DNA of 64,000 bases from Prauserella rugosa (GCF_000719975.1 NZ_JOIJ01000015.1:1-64000), one strand, 5' to 3'. Shown: positions 34,504-43,401, counted from the stretch's first letter. The notes: a model not told the origin generated them from the letters alone. Numbers and translations are program-made.

Positions 34504-35628
34504 ATGAGCGTCTCGGCAGAGCAGAGGGACACGGTCGACGAGAATGCGACGCACGTGGCCGTCGCGCCGCCAGGAACCCCCCTTTCTGCGGCCCGGCTCC
34601 ATCGGGTGAAAAAGGCTTACACGACCCGGTCGGTCGCCGCGCGGATCGACGCCGATCCGTCCGGCTATGCACTGCTGGACGGCCCCGAGGTCGTGCCGCA
34701 TCCCGGTGACGTCGTACTCGCCCGGATCGAGCGGCTCGGCAACCACACGCGCCTGGAGAGCCCGGTGAGCAGGCGGCAGACGTTGTTCGTCGGCGACGAG
34801 GTGCTCGTGGCCTACGGCCATCGGTACGCACCGGATCAGTTCGAGGCCGAGGTGCCCGCCGACCTCGGGCCGGCGCACCTGGTCGCGGCCGGTGGCGTGG
34901 CGGCACTGGCCACGGCGAAACACGCCCGGATCGCCGATGCGACGGCCCTCCGGCCGCTGGGTCTGCTCACCGACGACCACGGCATCGTCACCCTCGAACG
35001 GTTCGCCACCCACCGGCTGTCCGTGGCCGCGGACACCGCGCGGCAGAGCAGGCGTCCGACGGTGGTCGCCGTGCTCGGCACGTCGATGAACTCGGGCAAG
35101 TCGACGACGGTCTCCTCGCTCATCCGGGGCGCGACGAGGTCGGGATTGACGGTGGCGGCGGGCAAGGTCACCGGCACCGGTGCGGGCGGCGATCCGCACG
35201 GTTTCGCCGACGCGGGCGCGTCGGCCGTACTCGACTTCACCGACTTCGGTTTTCCGTCGACGTTCCGGCTCGAGCACGCGCAGGTGCGCGGTCTGCTCAC
35301 CGCGCTGGTCCGGGAACTGTCCACTCCGGACGTCGATGTCGTGGTCCTCGAGGTCGCCGACGGGCTGTACCAGGACGAGACGTCGCGCCTCGTGTCCGAT
35401 TCCGTCTTCCGGGAGGTCGTCGACCGTGTGGTGTTCGCGGCGGACGGTGCGGCGGGCGCGGTCGGTGGTGCCGAGGTGCTGACGAGGGCTGGGGTGCCCG
35501 TCACGGCGGTGAGCGGCGTTCTGACGTCCGCACCGCTGGCGATGCGTGAGGCGCAGTCGCTGCTGTCGGTTCCCGTGATCGAGACCGCGGCGCTGACCGA
35601 ACCCGATGTGGTGCGGGCGGTCCTGTGA
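34504..35628 (+). CDS. P-loop NTPase of unknown function, DUF1611/MobB-like
   Basis: The product is 374 aa from ATG 34504. The N-terminal half (about 1-175) is a beta-rich domain without a known motif. The C-terminal half has a Walker A motif GTSMNSGKSTT (about 200), VVLEVADGLYQDE as a Walker B-like strand and a Rossmann-like order of strands, as in dethiobiotin synthetase, MobB and DUF1611 proteins. There is no signal or membrane segment. Its GTGA overlap with the ABC exporter gene shows tight coupling. I cannot assign a substrate. Confidence 0.7.
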   Translation: MSVSAEQRDTVDENATHVAVAPPGTPLSAARLHRVKKAYTTRSVAARIDADPSGYALLDGPEVVPHPGDVVLARIERLGNHTRLESPVSRRQTLFVGDEVLVAYGHRYAPDQFEAEVPADLGPAHLVAAGGVAALATAKHARIADATALRPLGLLTDDHGIVTLERFATHRLSVAADTARQSRRPTVVAVLGTSMNSGKSTTVSSLIRGATRSGLTVAAGKVTGTGAGGDPHGFADAGASAVLDFTDFGFPSTFRLEHAQVRGLLTALVRELSTPDVDVVVLEVADGLYQDETSRLVSDSVFREVVDRVVFAADGAAGAVGGAEVLTRAGVPVTAVSGVLTSAPLAMREAQSLLSVPVIETAALTEPDVVRAVL

Positions 35629-37379
35629 CCGGCCCGCACGGAGCCGGCCCGCCCAATCCCGGTCGGCCCGATCCCGGTCCGCTCGCTCCTGGTCCGCCCA
35701 ACCCTGGTCCGGCAGCCACTGATCCCGCACTGCCCCGGTTGCTGACCGCGGGCCGGTCGAAGACGTTCGCGTTGCTGGTGGCGGCCGGACTGACGCAAGC
35801 GGTGCTCGCCGGCGCGACAGCGGTCTGCATGCCACGACTGCTGGAGTCCGGCGGACGCGAGCGGTGGACGTGGCTCGCCGCGCTCGTGGCCGCGGCGCTC
35901 GGGATGGGGGCCGTGCGCGTCGCGGAGTGGGTGCTGGCGGAGAAACTCGGCCAGGACTACGTGCATCGGATCCGCCTTCGGTTGCTGAGCGCCGCGGTGG
36001 CCGAGGGGCGCGGTCCGTCGGTGGGCACGACGATCGCGCGGGCCACCAACGACCTGACCGCCGTGCGCAACTGGATCGCCTGGGGCGTCGCACCACTGGC
36101 GAGCGGGATCCCGTTGGTGGCGGGCGTTCTGGTCGTGCTCGCGGTCCTGCATCCGGCGTTGACGCTGGCCGTCGCCGTGCCGCTGGCCGTGCTCGGAGGC
36201 GTGCTCGCCGCGCTCTCCCGGATCGCCTACGCCCGGGCCCGCACGGTGCGGAAGGCGCGGGGCCGGCTCGCCTCGCAGGTCGCCGACACCGTGGCGGCCG
36301 GATCGGCGATCCGCGCCGGTGGGGGCGTACCTCGGGAGATGGACCGGTTACGCAGGCTCAGTGGCCGCGTGCGCGCGACCGCCGTGCGGCGAGCCAGGGT
36401 CGCGGGATACCTGCGTGGCACCGCCGTGGCCGCCGCCGCGGTGGCCACCCTCGGGGTCGTCGTCGTGGGAGCCGGGCTCGGACTGGCCCATGCACTCGTC
36501 GCCACGACGATCACGGTGGTCGGGGTGCTGGCGACGCCGATCCACGACCTCGGACGCGTCGTGGAGTATCGGCAGTCCTACCTGGCGGCGCGGCGGGTTC
36601 TGGCGCCCGCGCTCGCCCGCGAGACGGAACCGCCACGCCCGGCGACCGACACTTCCGGGTCCGGCGAGATCCGCGCCCCGGCCGAGGTCCACGTGCACGA
36701 CCTGGCCGTCGACGGCGTGCGGTTGCCCGGCCTGGTCGCGGCACCCGGGGCGCGCGTGGTGCTCGGCGGTCCGTGCCGCGACCGGACCGACGCCGTCCTG
36801 GCGCTGTTGGCGGGAACCGGGACCCACGCCCGTGGATGGGTGCGCGTCGCGGGCCACGACCTCGGTGGTCAGCGTCCGCGCGTGCGGCGGTGTTCGGTCG
36901 GCTATGCGGCTCGAGGTCTGGCACTCGAACGCGGCACGATCGGCCGCGCCGTGCGGTATCGCCGTCCCGAATCGGACCTGCCCTGCGGCGGCGCCCTCGA
37001 CGCGGTCGGGCTGGGTGAGCGGGTGCGGGCGCTGCCCGACGGTGAACGGACCGTGCTGCGCCGCGGCGGGGAACCGTTGACGCCGCCGGAACGCGCGCGG
37101 TTGCAGTTGGCGCGCGCACTGTACGGACAGCCGCCGCTGGTGGTGCTCGACCACATCGAGGACGAGCTCGGGGCGGGCGGTGCGGCACTGCTGCGGACCC
37201 TGCTCGCCGACTACCCCGGAGTGGTCGTGCTGGCCACCGATGTCCCGGAACTCGTGGTCGACCGGTTCGACGTATGGCAGCTGGACGCGGTCGAGGACGG
37301 GCCCGGTCGCGTCGTGGCGGCGGGGTACTCCCGGCCCGCCTCCGCCGGTGGGGCCGTCAGCCGGGAAGGGGCTCCATGA
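35625..37379 (+). CDS. ABC exporter-like protein with degenerate nucleotide-binding domain
   Basis: The product is 584 aa. A Pro/Gly-rich repetitive N-terminus (residues 1-30) precedes five or six membrane segments (about 45-300), type-I exporter topology. The ATPase part (about 345-560) is eroded: the Walker A place reads VVLGGPCRDRTDAVLALLAG with no Lys, and the LSGGQ signature is GEPLTPPERARLQLARAL, while Walker B (PLVVLDHIEDEL) persists. It is unlikely to hydrolyse ATP normally. It may work with another ATPase, perhaps the coupled P-loop protein, or be non-transporting. The end overlaps a small ORF by 4 bp. Confidence 0.78.
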   Translation: MTGPHGAGPPNPGRPDPGPLAPGPPNPGPAATDPALPRLLTAGRSKTFALLVAAGLTQAVLAGATAVCMPRLLESGGRERWTWLAALVAAALGMGAVRVAEWVLAEKLGQDYVHRIRLRLLSAAVAEGRGPSVGTTIARATNDLTAVRNWIAWGVAPLASGIPLVAGVLVVLAVLHPALTLAVAVPLAVLGGVLAALSRIAYARARTVRKARGRLASQVADTVAAGSAIRAGGGVPREMDRLRRLSGRVRATAVRRARVAGYLRGTAVAAAAVATLGVVVVGAGLGLAHALVATTITVVGVLATPIHDLGRVVEYRQSYLAARRVLAPALARETEPPRPATDTSGSGEIRAPAEVHVHDLAVDGVRLPGLVAAPGARVVLGGPCRDRTDAVLALLAGTGTHARGWVRVAGHDLGGQRPRVRRCSVGYAARGLALERGTIGRAVRYRRPESDLPCGGALDAVGLGERVRALPDGERTVLRRGGEPLTPPERARLQLARALYGQPPLVVLDHIEDELGAGGAALLRTLLADYPGVVVLATDVPELVVDRFDVWQLDAVEDGPGRVVAAGYSRPASAGGAVSREGAP

Positions 37380-37510
37380 ACGACCACAGGCCTCCCCCTC
37401 GGTCGTGGGTCGCGGGCGACACGAGCCCGTGTTCGGGCGCCTCGCGGTGCATCCAGATCACCCCGTCACCGGCGTCGACCTCACCGTGCACGACGACACC
37501 TTCACGCTAG
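37376..37510 (+). CDS. Candidate 44-residue Cys/Ser/Thr-rich peptide
   Basis: The ATG overlaps the stop of the ABC gene (ATGA), with AAGGGG 4 bases upstream. The peptide has a short leader-like start (MNDHRPPPRSW) and then 30 residues rich in Ser, Thr, Cys and Pro, with three Cys residues. No modification enzyme of a known RiPP class is next to it. The third-position GC is about 82%, lower than in neighbouring genes, so it may be a chance frame. A 63-codon frame starting at GTG 37429 overlaps it. Confidence 0.2.
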   Translation: MNDHRPPPRSWVAGDTSPCSGASRCIQITPSPASTSPCTTTPSR

Positions 37511-37728
37511 GACTTTCCGTCACGTCAGGAGCAACCGTCGACGTGCCGCATCGACGTCCCGGCGGAGGTATCGGGCAGAGGCATCGGGTGGAGCCGATCC
37601 TGAGCTGGTGTTCGTAACGTCCGGCGGGGTCGCAACGACGGTCAGTACGAACCGCGCCGATCAGGTTGCGGTGCCGCGTCGCGGTGGTAGCCGCCGGCGC
37701 GGAAGTGGTTTTTCGGTGACTCGACGGT
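37380..37728. other. Stretch without a confident gene
   Basis: About 350 bp. Apart from the micro-ORF at 37376, a 63-codon frame (GTG 37429 to 37620) has coding-like composition only in its first half (GVDLTVHDDTFTLGLS). It looks like a decayed gene. Confidence 0.4.
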
Positions 37729-38151
37729 GTGGGGCTGACCGCTGTGCGCAAGCTGGACGAGGCGAGGACGAACGGAGCACGAGTGATGGGGCGGGTGGCG
37801 ACCCGGGCGCTGGACATCGGACGGAAGGTCCGCAGCCGCAAGGAGAAGACGGCCGCGGAGTCGGCCGCGCCGCGATTCCGGCTGGAGAACGTCAGCGGTC
37901 TGGTGTACCGCCTCGTCAACGCCGGTCCGGTCACGGCCAGTGACATCGTGATCGAGCCGGGCGAGGCCACCGGTCTGCGACTCGGCAGGCACCTGCCCAC
38001 GGCCGACAAACCGGTCACCCTCGGCCCCGACGAGGACCACCGGCTGATCCTCGCCATCGCGCCCTCGAACGGATCCACCCGGCCCACGCTGCGGATCCAC
38101 TGCTCCGAACTCGACGAACCGTGCACCGTGCGCGTTACGCCGCCCGCCTGA
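37729..38151 (+). CDS. Conserved hypothetical protein
   Basis: The product is 140 aa from GTG 37729, or shorter from GTG 37744. A basic N-terminal helix (about 1-45) leads into a beta-sandwich-like domain: FRLENVSGLVYRLVNAGPVTASDIVIEP and GPDEDHRLILAIAP, ending in LRIHCSELDEPCTVRVTPP. It has no signal peptide, membrane segment or catalytic motif I know. The gene is transcribed away from the BNR-repeat gene. Confidence 0.65.
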   Translation: MGLTAVRKLDEARTNGARVMGRVATRALDIGRKVRSRKEKTAAESAAPRFRLENVSGLVYRLVNAGPVTASDIVIEPGEATGLRLGRHLPTADKPVTLGPDEDHRLILAIAPSNGSTRPTLRIHCSELDEPCTVRVTPPA

Positions 38152-38286
38152 GGGGATCGGCGCCGAATTCGGATCCGACCCGCGGGTGCTCGTCACCGGC
38201 ACCGGCGGGTCGGCGTGGCCCCGCGTTCGTGGCGGAGCCACACCGGCTTTCGTCCACGCGCGATTAACCGGATCGGCCGCGTCCGG

Positions 38287-39798
38287 CTACCCGAGCCGGA
38301 AATCGGCCACCTTGACCGGTGACGGCGTCGTGCCGTGCGAACGTTGCTGATACATCACCGAGATCGTGCCGTCCCGAGCGGCTCTGGTGTCGTCGACGAG
38401 GACTTCACCGAAGGCGTCGAAATCCTTCGGATCGAACTGCAGCGTCCAGTCGGTCCAGCCGCTGGATTGGGAAGCGGTCAGGATCCTGCCGTACGGCAGG
38501 ACCGCGTAGGCGTTGTCCGCGCGGTCGAAACCGATGCGACTACGCCCGAACGCCTCCAGAGACACGGGTAGCTGGGTTTCCACCCAGCGGCCGTCGGCGT
38601 CCCGGTGCTGGTGATAGACGCGCCCCTGGCTGCGCCGCTGCGCGGTGAAGTCGGTGACACACTCGGTCGCCTCCTCGGGAACGCGGCTGACCAGCACGTG
38701 CGGTTGGCCGGTGCTGTCGACGGCTTGGCTCTCCTGGTTGATCAGGGCGTGATCGACGTCCGTGTGATGGACGACGTGCCGGGGCGAATCGATCGAGACC
38801 TGCTGGCCGCCGCCCGTGGTGGCGACCCGCTTGCCCGCGTTGTTCTGCCACGTCCGGCCGTGGTCGTCGCTGTAGACGTAACCGGTGTCGTGGTTGGTGA
38901 GCCCACCCGGGTCGCACAGCACGGACTCGTCGCCCTCGCGCCACGTGAACGTCGCATGCAGGCGACCGTTCGGGCCGTAGGTGAGTCCGTGCAGGTACAT
39001 GTTCCGCGTGGCGCTGGTGCCACCGTTGGCGCGGTACTCGCCGGTGCTGCTGGTCCAGGAACCGAGCTTCTGCCAGGTACCGTCGTACTCGGCCAGTTCC
39101 AGCACGCCGTTGCCGGATCCTTGTCCGGTGCGATAGCTCAGTTGGAGCCTCCCGTCCGGCGCGACCACGAAGCGGGGGTAGGTCATGTCACCCACGTCGA
39201 GGCCTTCCAAGGTGCGTTGGACGGTGCCGAATGATTCCGGTCGCCACGCGCCGCCGCCGCCGGCCAGGCCGGCCTCGGACCTGAAGTAGTGGACGGGGTT
39301 GTTGTGCGTGTCCATCGCGATGTGGAGGCGGTCGTCGTCCGGTGAGACCCCCAGCGAGATGGTGTTGTGGGAGTCGTCGACCGAGAGTCGGTGCGGCAAC
39401 GTGACCTTCTCCCAGTGCGTCGTACCCAAGGCCCTGCGGGCCACGACGGCGCTACGGTCGGCGGTGTACCAGGCGGAGTACTGGAATCCCTTGTGCGTCA
39501 GGATTCCGCTCTGCTGGTACGAGGCCGCGTTGACCAGGCCGTCGTAGGAAACGAAGTAGAGCCCCTGCGGATCGAGCGTGCTCTGCGCGATCATCCGGAC
39601 CTCGGGAGCGGCGGCTTCGGTGGATACGGCGCCGGCCGGCACCGCGGTTGCCAGCATCACCAGCGAGGTGGTGAGCACCAGACCCGCCTTCTTGTTCCAG
39701 GGCGTGATCGCTTTTCCTGCCGTGCGGGTCGTGCTGGTGCGGATCTTGGCCGTGCGGGTATTGGTCGCGCCGGCGCTTCCGGCTGGTGTTCTGGACAC
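38287..39798 (-). CDS. Secreted BNR-repeat protein, polysaccharide-lyase/sialidase-like
   Basis: The product is 503 aa from GTG 39798 with GAGGAG upstream. A signal peptide follows a charged tail (about 1-60, cleavage near AVS). The rest is a beta-propeller of BNR repeats, with VSDDHGRTW-like runs (VYSDDHGRTWQNN) and SHNTISLGVSPDDDRLHIAMDTHNNPVHYFRS, the arrangement of BNR_4 proteins related to ulvan- and rhamnogalacturonan-type lyases. It probably acts on an extracellular polysaccharide. Two LacI-type operators lie upstream, so it is sugar-induced. The exact activity is not determined. Confidence 0.78.
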   Translation of the reverse strand: MSRTPAGSAGATNTRTAKIRTSTTRTAGKAITPWNKKAGLVLTTSLVMLATAVPAGAVSTEAAAPEVRMIAQSTLDPQGLYFVSYDGLVNAASYQQSGILTHKGFQYSAWYTADRSAVVARRALGTTHWEKVTLPHRLSVDDSHNTISLGVSPDDDRLHIAMDTHNNPVHYFRSEAGLAGGGGAWRPESFGTVQRTLEGLDVGDMTYPRFVVAPDGRLQLSYRTGQGSGNGVLELAEYDGTWQKLGSWTSSTGEYRANGGTSATRNMYLHGLTYGPNGRLHATFTWREGDESVLCDPGGLTNHDTGYVYSDDHGRTWQNNAGKRVATTGGGQQVSIDSPRHVVHHTDVDHALINQESQAVDSTGQPHVLVSRVPEEATECVTDFTAQRRSQGRVYHQHRDADGRWVETQLPVSLEAFGRSRIGFDRADNAYAVLPYGRILTASQSSGWTDWTLQFDPKDFDAFGEVLVDDTRAARDGTISVMYQQRSHGTTPSPVKVADFRLG

Positions 39799-39871
39799 GC
39801 GGACTCCTCGTTGAGCGCGGGACGTGCGACGTCGTCCGGCCGATCAGCCGGGCGTCGCGAAGCCGAGAACG

Positions 39872-39885
39872 TTGAAACGATTCAC
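39872..39885 (-). promoter_or_regulatory. LacI-type operator A upstream of the BNR gene
   Basis: TTGAAACGATTCAC has TGAA and TTCA half-sites around the central CG typical of LacI-family operators, about 75 bp upstream of the BNR start. It matches operator B at 12 of 14 positions and differs from the GAAACCGGTTTC sites. Confidence 0.55.
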
Positions 39886-40009
39886 TCGCCGCCGAAACGC
39901 TAGGTACGGAGTGTCGGCGCTGTCAAGGTTCATCCGTGTGCGCGGCGGTACTCGCGACGCCCCGTGGGTAGGTCCGGAGGTGTTCGGTCGGCGCCCGTGG
40001 TGGCAGGTG

Positions 40010-40023
40010 TTGAAACGGTTCAA
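40010..40023 (-). promoter_or_regulatory. LacI-type operator B upstream of the BNR gene
   Basis: TTGAAACGGTTCAA has perfect TTGAA/TTCAA arms around ACGG. It lies about 210 bp upstream of the BNR start, allowing looping with operator A. Confidence 0.55.
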
Positions 40024-40139
40024 GCAACCCTTCGGGCATGGTCGGCCGGCGGTGCCAACGGCCCGGGTCTCGGCGGGGAAGGTGCGGCAGGACCGCGTGG
40101 GGACATGCTGCAGTCGACAGGAAGTAGCGGGTCGGAGAG

Positions 40140-40213
40140 TGCCCCCGGTGAGACTCGAACTCACACTTGCACGATTTTGAGTCGTGTGCCTCTGCCAATT
40201 GGGCTACGGGGGC
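40140..40213 (-). tRNA. tRNA-Leu(CAA) with a class-I (short variable) body
   Basis: The 74-nt cloverleaf has a 7-bp acceptor stem (GCCCCCG/CGGGGGC), a D arm GCCC..AGGC, an anticodon stem CACGA/TCGTG with loop CTCAAAA (anticodon CAA), a 5-nt variable loop CAAGT and the T arm GTGAG-TTCGAGT-CTCAC. The discriminator is A; no CCA is encoded. The anticodon reads UUG, so Leu, and A73 fits LeuRS. Yet the long variable arm typical of tRNA-Leu is absent. It is upstream of pdtaR, transcribed divergently. Confidence 0.9.
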
Positions 40214-40411
40214 GTTCGGCGCCGATGACTGTACTCGGTGTGGCGATGCAGGCCGCATTCGGGTTAGCACGTGCGGTGGCCGCGCAGGTTTCGTGCGTGT
40301 GATCACCTTGCGTGGCGAAGGCCATCGTTACGGTCAGCGACATAGCAGGTAGTCTTCACATGGCGAAACCCGCTATGTCTTTACGTGTTTGATCGTCCCA
40401 GGAGGAGCCCT

Positions 40412-41026
40412 GTGACCGAAGCGGCAACCGAGGCCAGCGAAGGCGCCGCGGCACCCCAGCGTCGTGTGCTGGTCGCGGAGGACGAGGCGCTGATTCGTCT
40501 CGACCTCGTCGAGATGCTGCGCGAGGAAGGCTACGAGGTGGTCGGTGAGGCCGGCGACGGCGAAGAGGCCATCAAGCTGGCGACCGAGCTCAAGCCCGAC
40601 CTGGTGATTCTCGACGTCAAGATGCCGAAGCTGGACGGCATCGAGGCCGCTTCCAAGATCACGGGCGACCGTATCGCCCCCGTGGTGATCTTGACGGCGT
40701 TCAGCCAGCGCGATCTCGTCGAGCGCGCCCGCGAGGCCGGCACGATGGCCTACCTGGTCAAGCCGTTCGCGAAGCGTGACCTCGTGCCGGCGATCGAGCT
40801 GGCCGTCAGCCGGTTCGCCGAGCTGCAGGCGCTCGAGTCGGAGGTGGCCGGGCTGACCGACCGCCTGGAGACCCGCAAGGTCATCGACAGGGCGAAGGGC
40901 CTGCTGATGACGCAGCAGGGGCTCACCGAGCCGGACGCGTTCCGCTGGATCCAGCGCACGGCCATGGACCGCCGTTCCACGATGAAGGCGGTCGCCGAGG
41001 CCGTGATCGAGAGCATCGCCGACTGA
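40412..41026 (+). CDS. pdtaR: ANTAR-domain response regulator PdtaR
   Basis: The product is 204 aa from GTG 40412 with AGGAGG upstream. The receiver domain (about 18-130) has acidic residues AEDE, phospho-Asp in LVILDVKMP, Thr in VVILTAFSQ and Lys in YLVKPF. The ANTAR RNA-binding domain follows (about 145-200) with ETRKVIDRAKGLLMTQQGLTEPDAFRWIQ. It is an antiterminator that binds paired RNA hexaloops when phosphorylated by PdtaS. Its position next to polA is the same as in other actinobacteria. The kinase is not in the window. Confidence 0.95.
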   Translation: MTEAATEASEGAAAPQRRVLVAEDEALIRLDLVEMLREEGYEVVGEAGDGEEAIKLATELKPDLVILDVKMPKLDGIEAASKITGDRIAPVVILTAFSQRDLVERAREAGTMAYLVKPFAKRDLVPAIELAVSRFAELQALESEVAGLTDRLETRKVIDRAKGLLMTQQGLTEPDAFRWIQRTAMDRRSTMKAVAEAVIESIAD

Positions 41027-41051
41027 GCGAGTCGGCACCCGCAGATCCGAC

Positions 41052-41091
41052 ACGGGCGCCCCGTCACCTCACGAGGTGACGGGGCGCCCGT
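41052..41091. terminator. Terminator after pdtaR
   Basis: A 19-bp perfect stem, ACGGGCGCCCCGTCACCTC and its complement, with a 2-nt apparent loop, followed by TGTTGG. Also usable by the convergent gene at 41138. Confidence 0.8.
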
Positions 41092-41137
41092 TGTTGGTAG
41101 GGCCCGCTGCTTGTAGGGCCGCTGTTCGGCCGGCGGT

Positions 41138-42925
41138 TCAGGCTCCCGCGCGGTCGGCGGCTTTGCGGCCCGCCTTCCGTGCCGCCTTGGCGATCGCCTT
41201 GTCCGGGTGCAGTTCGCCGAGGGCGGTGAGGACGTCGAGCACCTCGGGGTGCTCGGCCCGCCACATGGTCTCCACCACGGCCGCGGTGTCCGTGCTGATC
41301 AACCGCGTCAACAGGCCCGTCAACTGTTCGGCCTCGTCGGGCTGGCGGTCCCGGGGCAGCTGGCCCGCGATCGTGTCCACCAGCAGCCAGCCGATCTCGG
41401 CGTCGTCGAGATCGGTGTCGGCCTCGTGCAGCGCGGCCAGCTCGTTGCGTGCGTGCAGGCTCACGTTCGGAAGGTCCACGGCGCGGCGCCACGCCGGTTC
41501 GGCCTCGACGCCCGTGTACTCGCGTACGAGCGCGATCGCGCCGGCCCGGTGCGCGGCGTCGCCCTGGGCCGCCTCGGCCAGCAGCGCGTCGGCCGCCGCC
41601 TCCGGCGTCCGTGCCTCGAACCACGCGGGAGCCTCGGCCTCCAGTTCGCCGTCGAGACCGTGCAGCAGCACCTCGACGAGGTCGGCCGCCGTCACGTCCT
41701 CGGGGTCGGGCAGCAGCGGAACATCCACATCGGACTCGATGAGTTCGCCGCGCAGGGATGCCGCGCCCAGATCGGTGATCCGCGCGAGCGGGCCGCCGGC
41801 CGCCTCGGAGTGCGTCACCTCGACGGCACCGTGCGAGGCCAGTCTGCCCAGCAGCACCTCGGCGGGGTCGCCGTGCTCGGCCGACCATGCCGACCACGCG
41901 GCGCGCGCCTGGTCGGCGGTCAGATCGTCGCCCGCGATGTCGGCCATCATGTCGCTGATCGCGGCCACCGGCAGTCCGACCCGCCACGTCATGAACAGTG
42001 GCGCGAACCAGGCCGAGGTGCCCGTGAAGTCGAGTGTCTCCTCGCCGGCCCGGTCGGCGTCGGACGGCAGGCTCCACGCGAGCAGCCAGTTCAGCGCATG
42101 CCCCCAGACGGTGAGCACGTCCTCGTCGTCCCCGCCCGGCCACTCGTCCAACGTCGGACCGCAGGCAGGCTCGGGTGCGCTCTCGTCGGTTTCGGCGTCG
42201 TCCCCGGCTTCCGGACCGTCGACGTCGTCGGCGTCGTCGGGCTCGTCGGCGTCGAAGGTCAGGAAGCCCAGTTCGGACGCCAGCGCGGAGATCGTGGGCA
42301 GGTCCTCGTCGGACACGCCGGCCGCCTCGGCTGCGCCGGCCTGGTCGGCGCCGTCGAGAATCCGTTCGGCGAACGCGCGCGTCGTGGCCAGCAGCGTCGA
42401 CCGGCGCGCCACCTCGGCGAGGTCGCTCTCCGCGGGCAGCCGGATCGGCCCGAGCCGGTCGGGCAGGTTGAACAGTTCCTTCAGGTTCGGCTCGTCGCCC
42501 GCGATCCGCGGGACGTCGAGGGAGCCGAGCAGGGCGGTCTCCGCCGCGTCGAGTTCCTCGAGCAGTTCGGCGTGCAGCTGTTCGTCGATGTGCCCGGCGT
42601 CGAAGGCGAAGTCGACCAGCACGTCGACGGCGTCGACCGCCTCGTTCGGGTCGTCGTCGGGCCTGGCCTGCGGATACACCTCGAGCAGCAGTCGGGTCAG
42701 GTCGCCGCTGCGCAGTCGGGAGAGCTCGCCGACCGCGCACTCGCCGACGAGCAGCTGGTAGGCCGTGTGCACGGCTTCGGGGTCGACCGCGTGGTCGGGG
42801 CCGTCCCCGTCGGCGGTGTCCCCGAGGGCGCTGTCGAGGGCACTGTCTCGGGTGTCGACGGCGCTGTCGAGGGTGTCGAGGTAGGCCGACAGTTGGTCCG
42901 CGGTGGACGGCTCGTCGCGGTTCAT
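41138..42925 (-). CDS. Conserved hypothetical acidic protein
   Basis: The product is 595 aa and very acidic, with an Asp/Glu/Ala-rich insertion around residues 225-265. No transmembrane segment, signal or catalytic motif was seen. The central WxxP-type segment (TLDFTGTSAWFAPLFMTWRVGLPVAAI) and long helical C-terminus suggest a helical repeat protein. It ends in a Lys/Arg-rich tail (AIAKAARKAGRKAADRAGA), which may bind nucleic acid. It lies next to polA and pdtaR, but I cannot give a function. Confidence 0.75.
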   Translation of the reverse strand: MNRDEPSTADQLSAYLDTLDSAVDTRDSALDSALGDTADGDGPDHAVDPEAVHTAYQLLVGECAVGELSRLRSGDLTRLLLEVYPQARPDDDPNEAVDAVDVLVDFAFDAGHIDEQLHAELLEELDAAETALLGSLDVPRIAGDEPNLKELFNLPDRLGPIRLPAESDLAEVARRSTLLATTRAFAERILDGADQAGAAEAAGVSDEDLPTISALASELGFLTFDADEPDDADDVDGPEAGDDAETDESAPEPACGPTLDEWPGGDDEDVLTVWGHALNWLLAWSLPSDADRAGEETLDFTGTSAWFAPLFMTWRVGLPVAAISDMMADIAGDDLTADQARAAWSAWSAEHGDPAEVLLGRLASHGAVEVTHSEAAGGPLARITDLGAASLRGELIESDVDVPLLPDPEDVTAADLVEVLLHGLDGELEAEAPAWFEARTPEAAADALLAEAAQGDAAHRAGAIALVREYTGVEAEPAWRRAVDLPNVSLHARNELAALHEADTDLDDAEIGWLLVDTIAGQLPRDRQPDEAEQLTGLLTRLISTDTAAVVETMWRAEHPEVLDVLTALGELHPDKAIAKAARKAGRKAADRAGA

Positions 42926-42957
42926 GCGGTCAGGCTATCCATCGCTGCCGACGGTGA

Positions 42958-43401
42958 TCAGGCCGACGGGGGCTTGTCGCGGACCATGCAGGTCAGCCGA
43001 GCGGTGCAGGTGCGCCTGCCCGCGTCGTCGCTGATGACGATCTCCGCGGTGACGGCGCTGCGGCCGACGTGCAGGGGAGTGGCCACGCCCGTGACGGTGC
43101 CGGAGGTGGCCGAACGGTGGTGGGTGCAGTTCAACTCGATGCCGACGGCGATCCGCCCGTCGCCGGCGTTGAGCGCGGCGACCGTGGAGCCGAGCGCTTC
43201 GGCCAGCACGGCGTTCGCCCCGCCGTGCAGCAGCCCGTAGGGCTGGAGGTTGCCCTCGACGGGCATCGTCGCCGTCACGCGTTCGGGCGAGAGCTGCCCG
43301 AACGTCATGCCCACCTTGTCGTTGAGCTGCTGTGCCGCGATCTCCGGTGTGATGCCGGCCAGGGCCTCGCGAAACGCCTGCTCAGAACCGTTGTCGGTCA
43401 C
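42958..43401 (-). CDS. PaaI-type hotdog thioesterase
   Basis: The product is 147 aa from GTG 43401 with GGAG upstream. The hotdog motif is LQPYGLLHGGANAVLAEALGSTVAAL (residues about 55-80), containing the HGG of PaaI/4HBT thioesterases, with VGIELNCTHHRSA following. It hydrolyses small or aromatic acyl-CoA thioesters. It is divergent from polA. The substrate is not predictable. Confidence 0.88.
   Translation of the reverse strand: MTDNGSEQAFREALAGITPEIAAQQLNDKVGMTFGQLSPERVTATMPVEGNLQPYGLLHGGANAVLAEALGSTVAALNAGDGRIAVGIELNCTHHRSATSGTVTGVATPLHVGRSAVTAEIVISDDAGRRTCTARLTCMVRDKPPSA

Larger units (their letters stand above)
39799..40139. other. Upstream region of the BNR gene with two operators
   Basis: 340 bp between the BNR-repeat gene and the tRNA. 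It contains the two operators listed separately; otherwise I see no gene. Confidence 0.6.

Noticed and set aside
40140..40213. tRNA considered as a phage or element attachment site
   Set aside because: No integrase gene or direct repeat of the tRNA 3' end occurs nearby.
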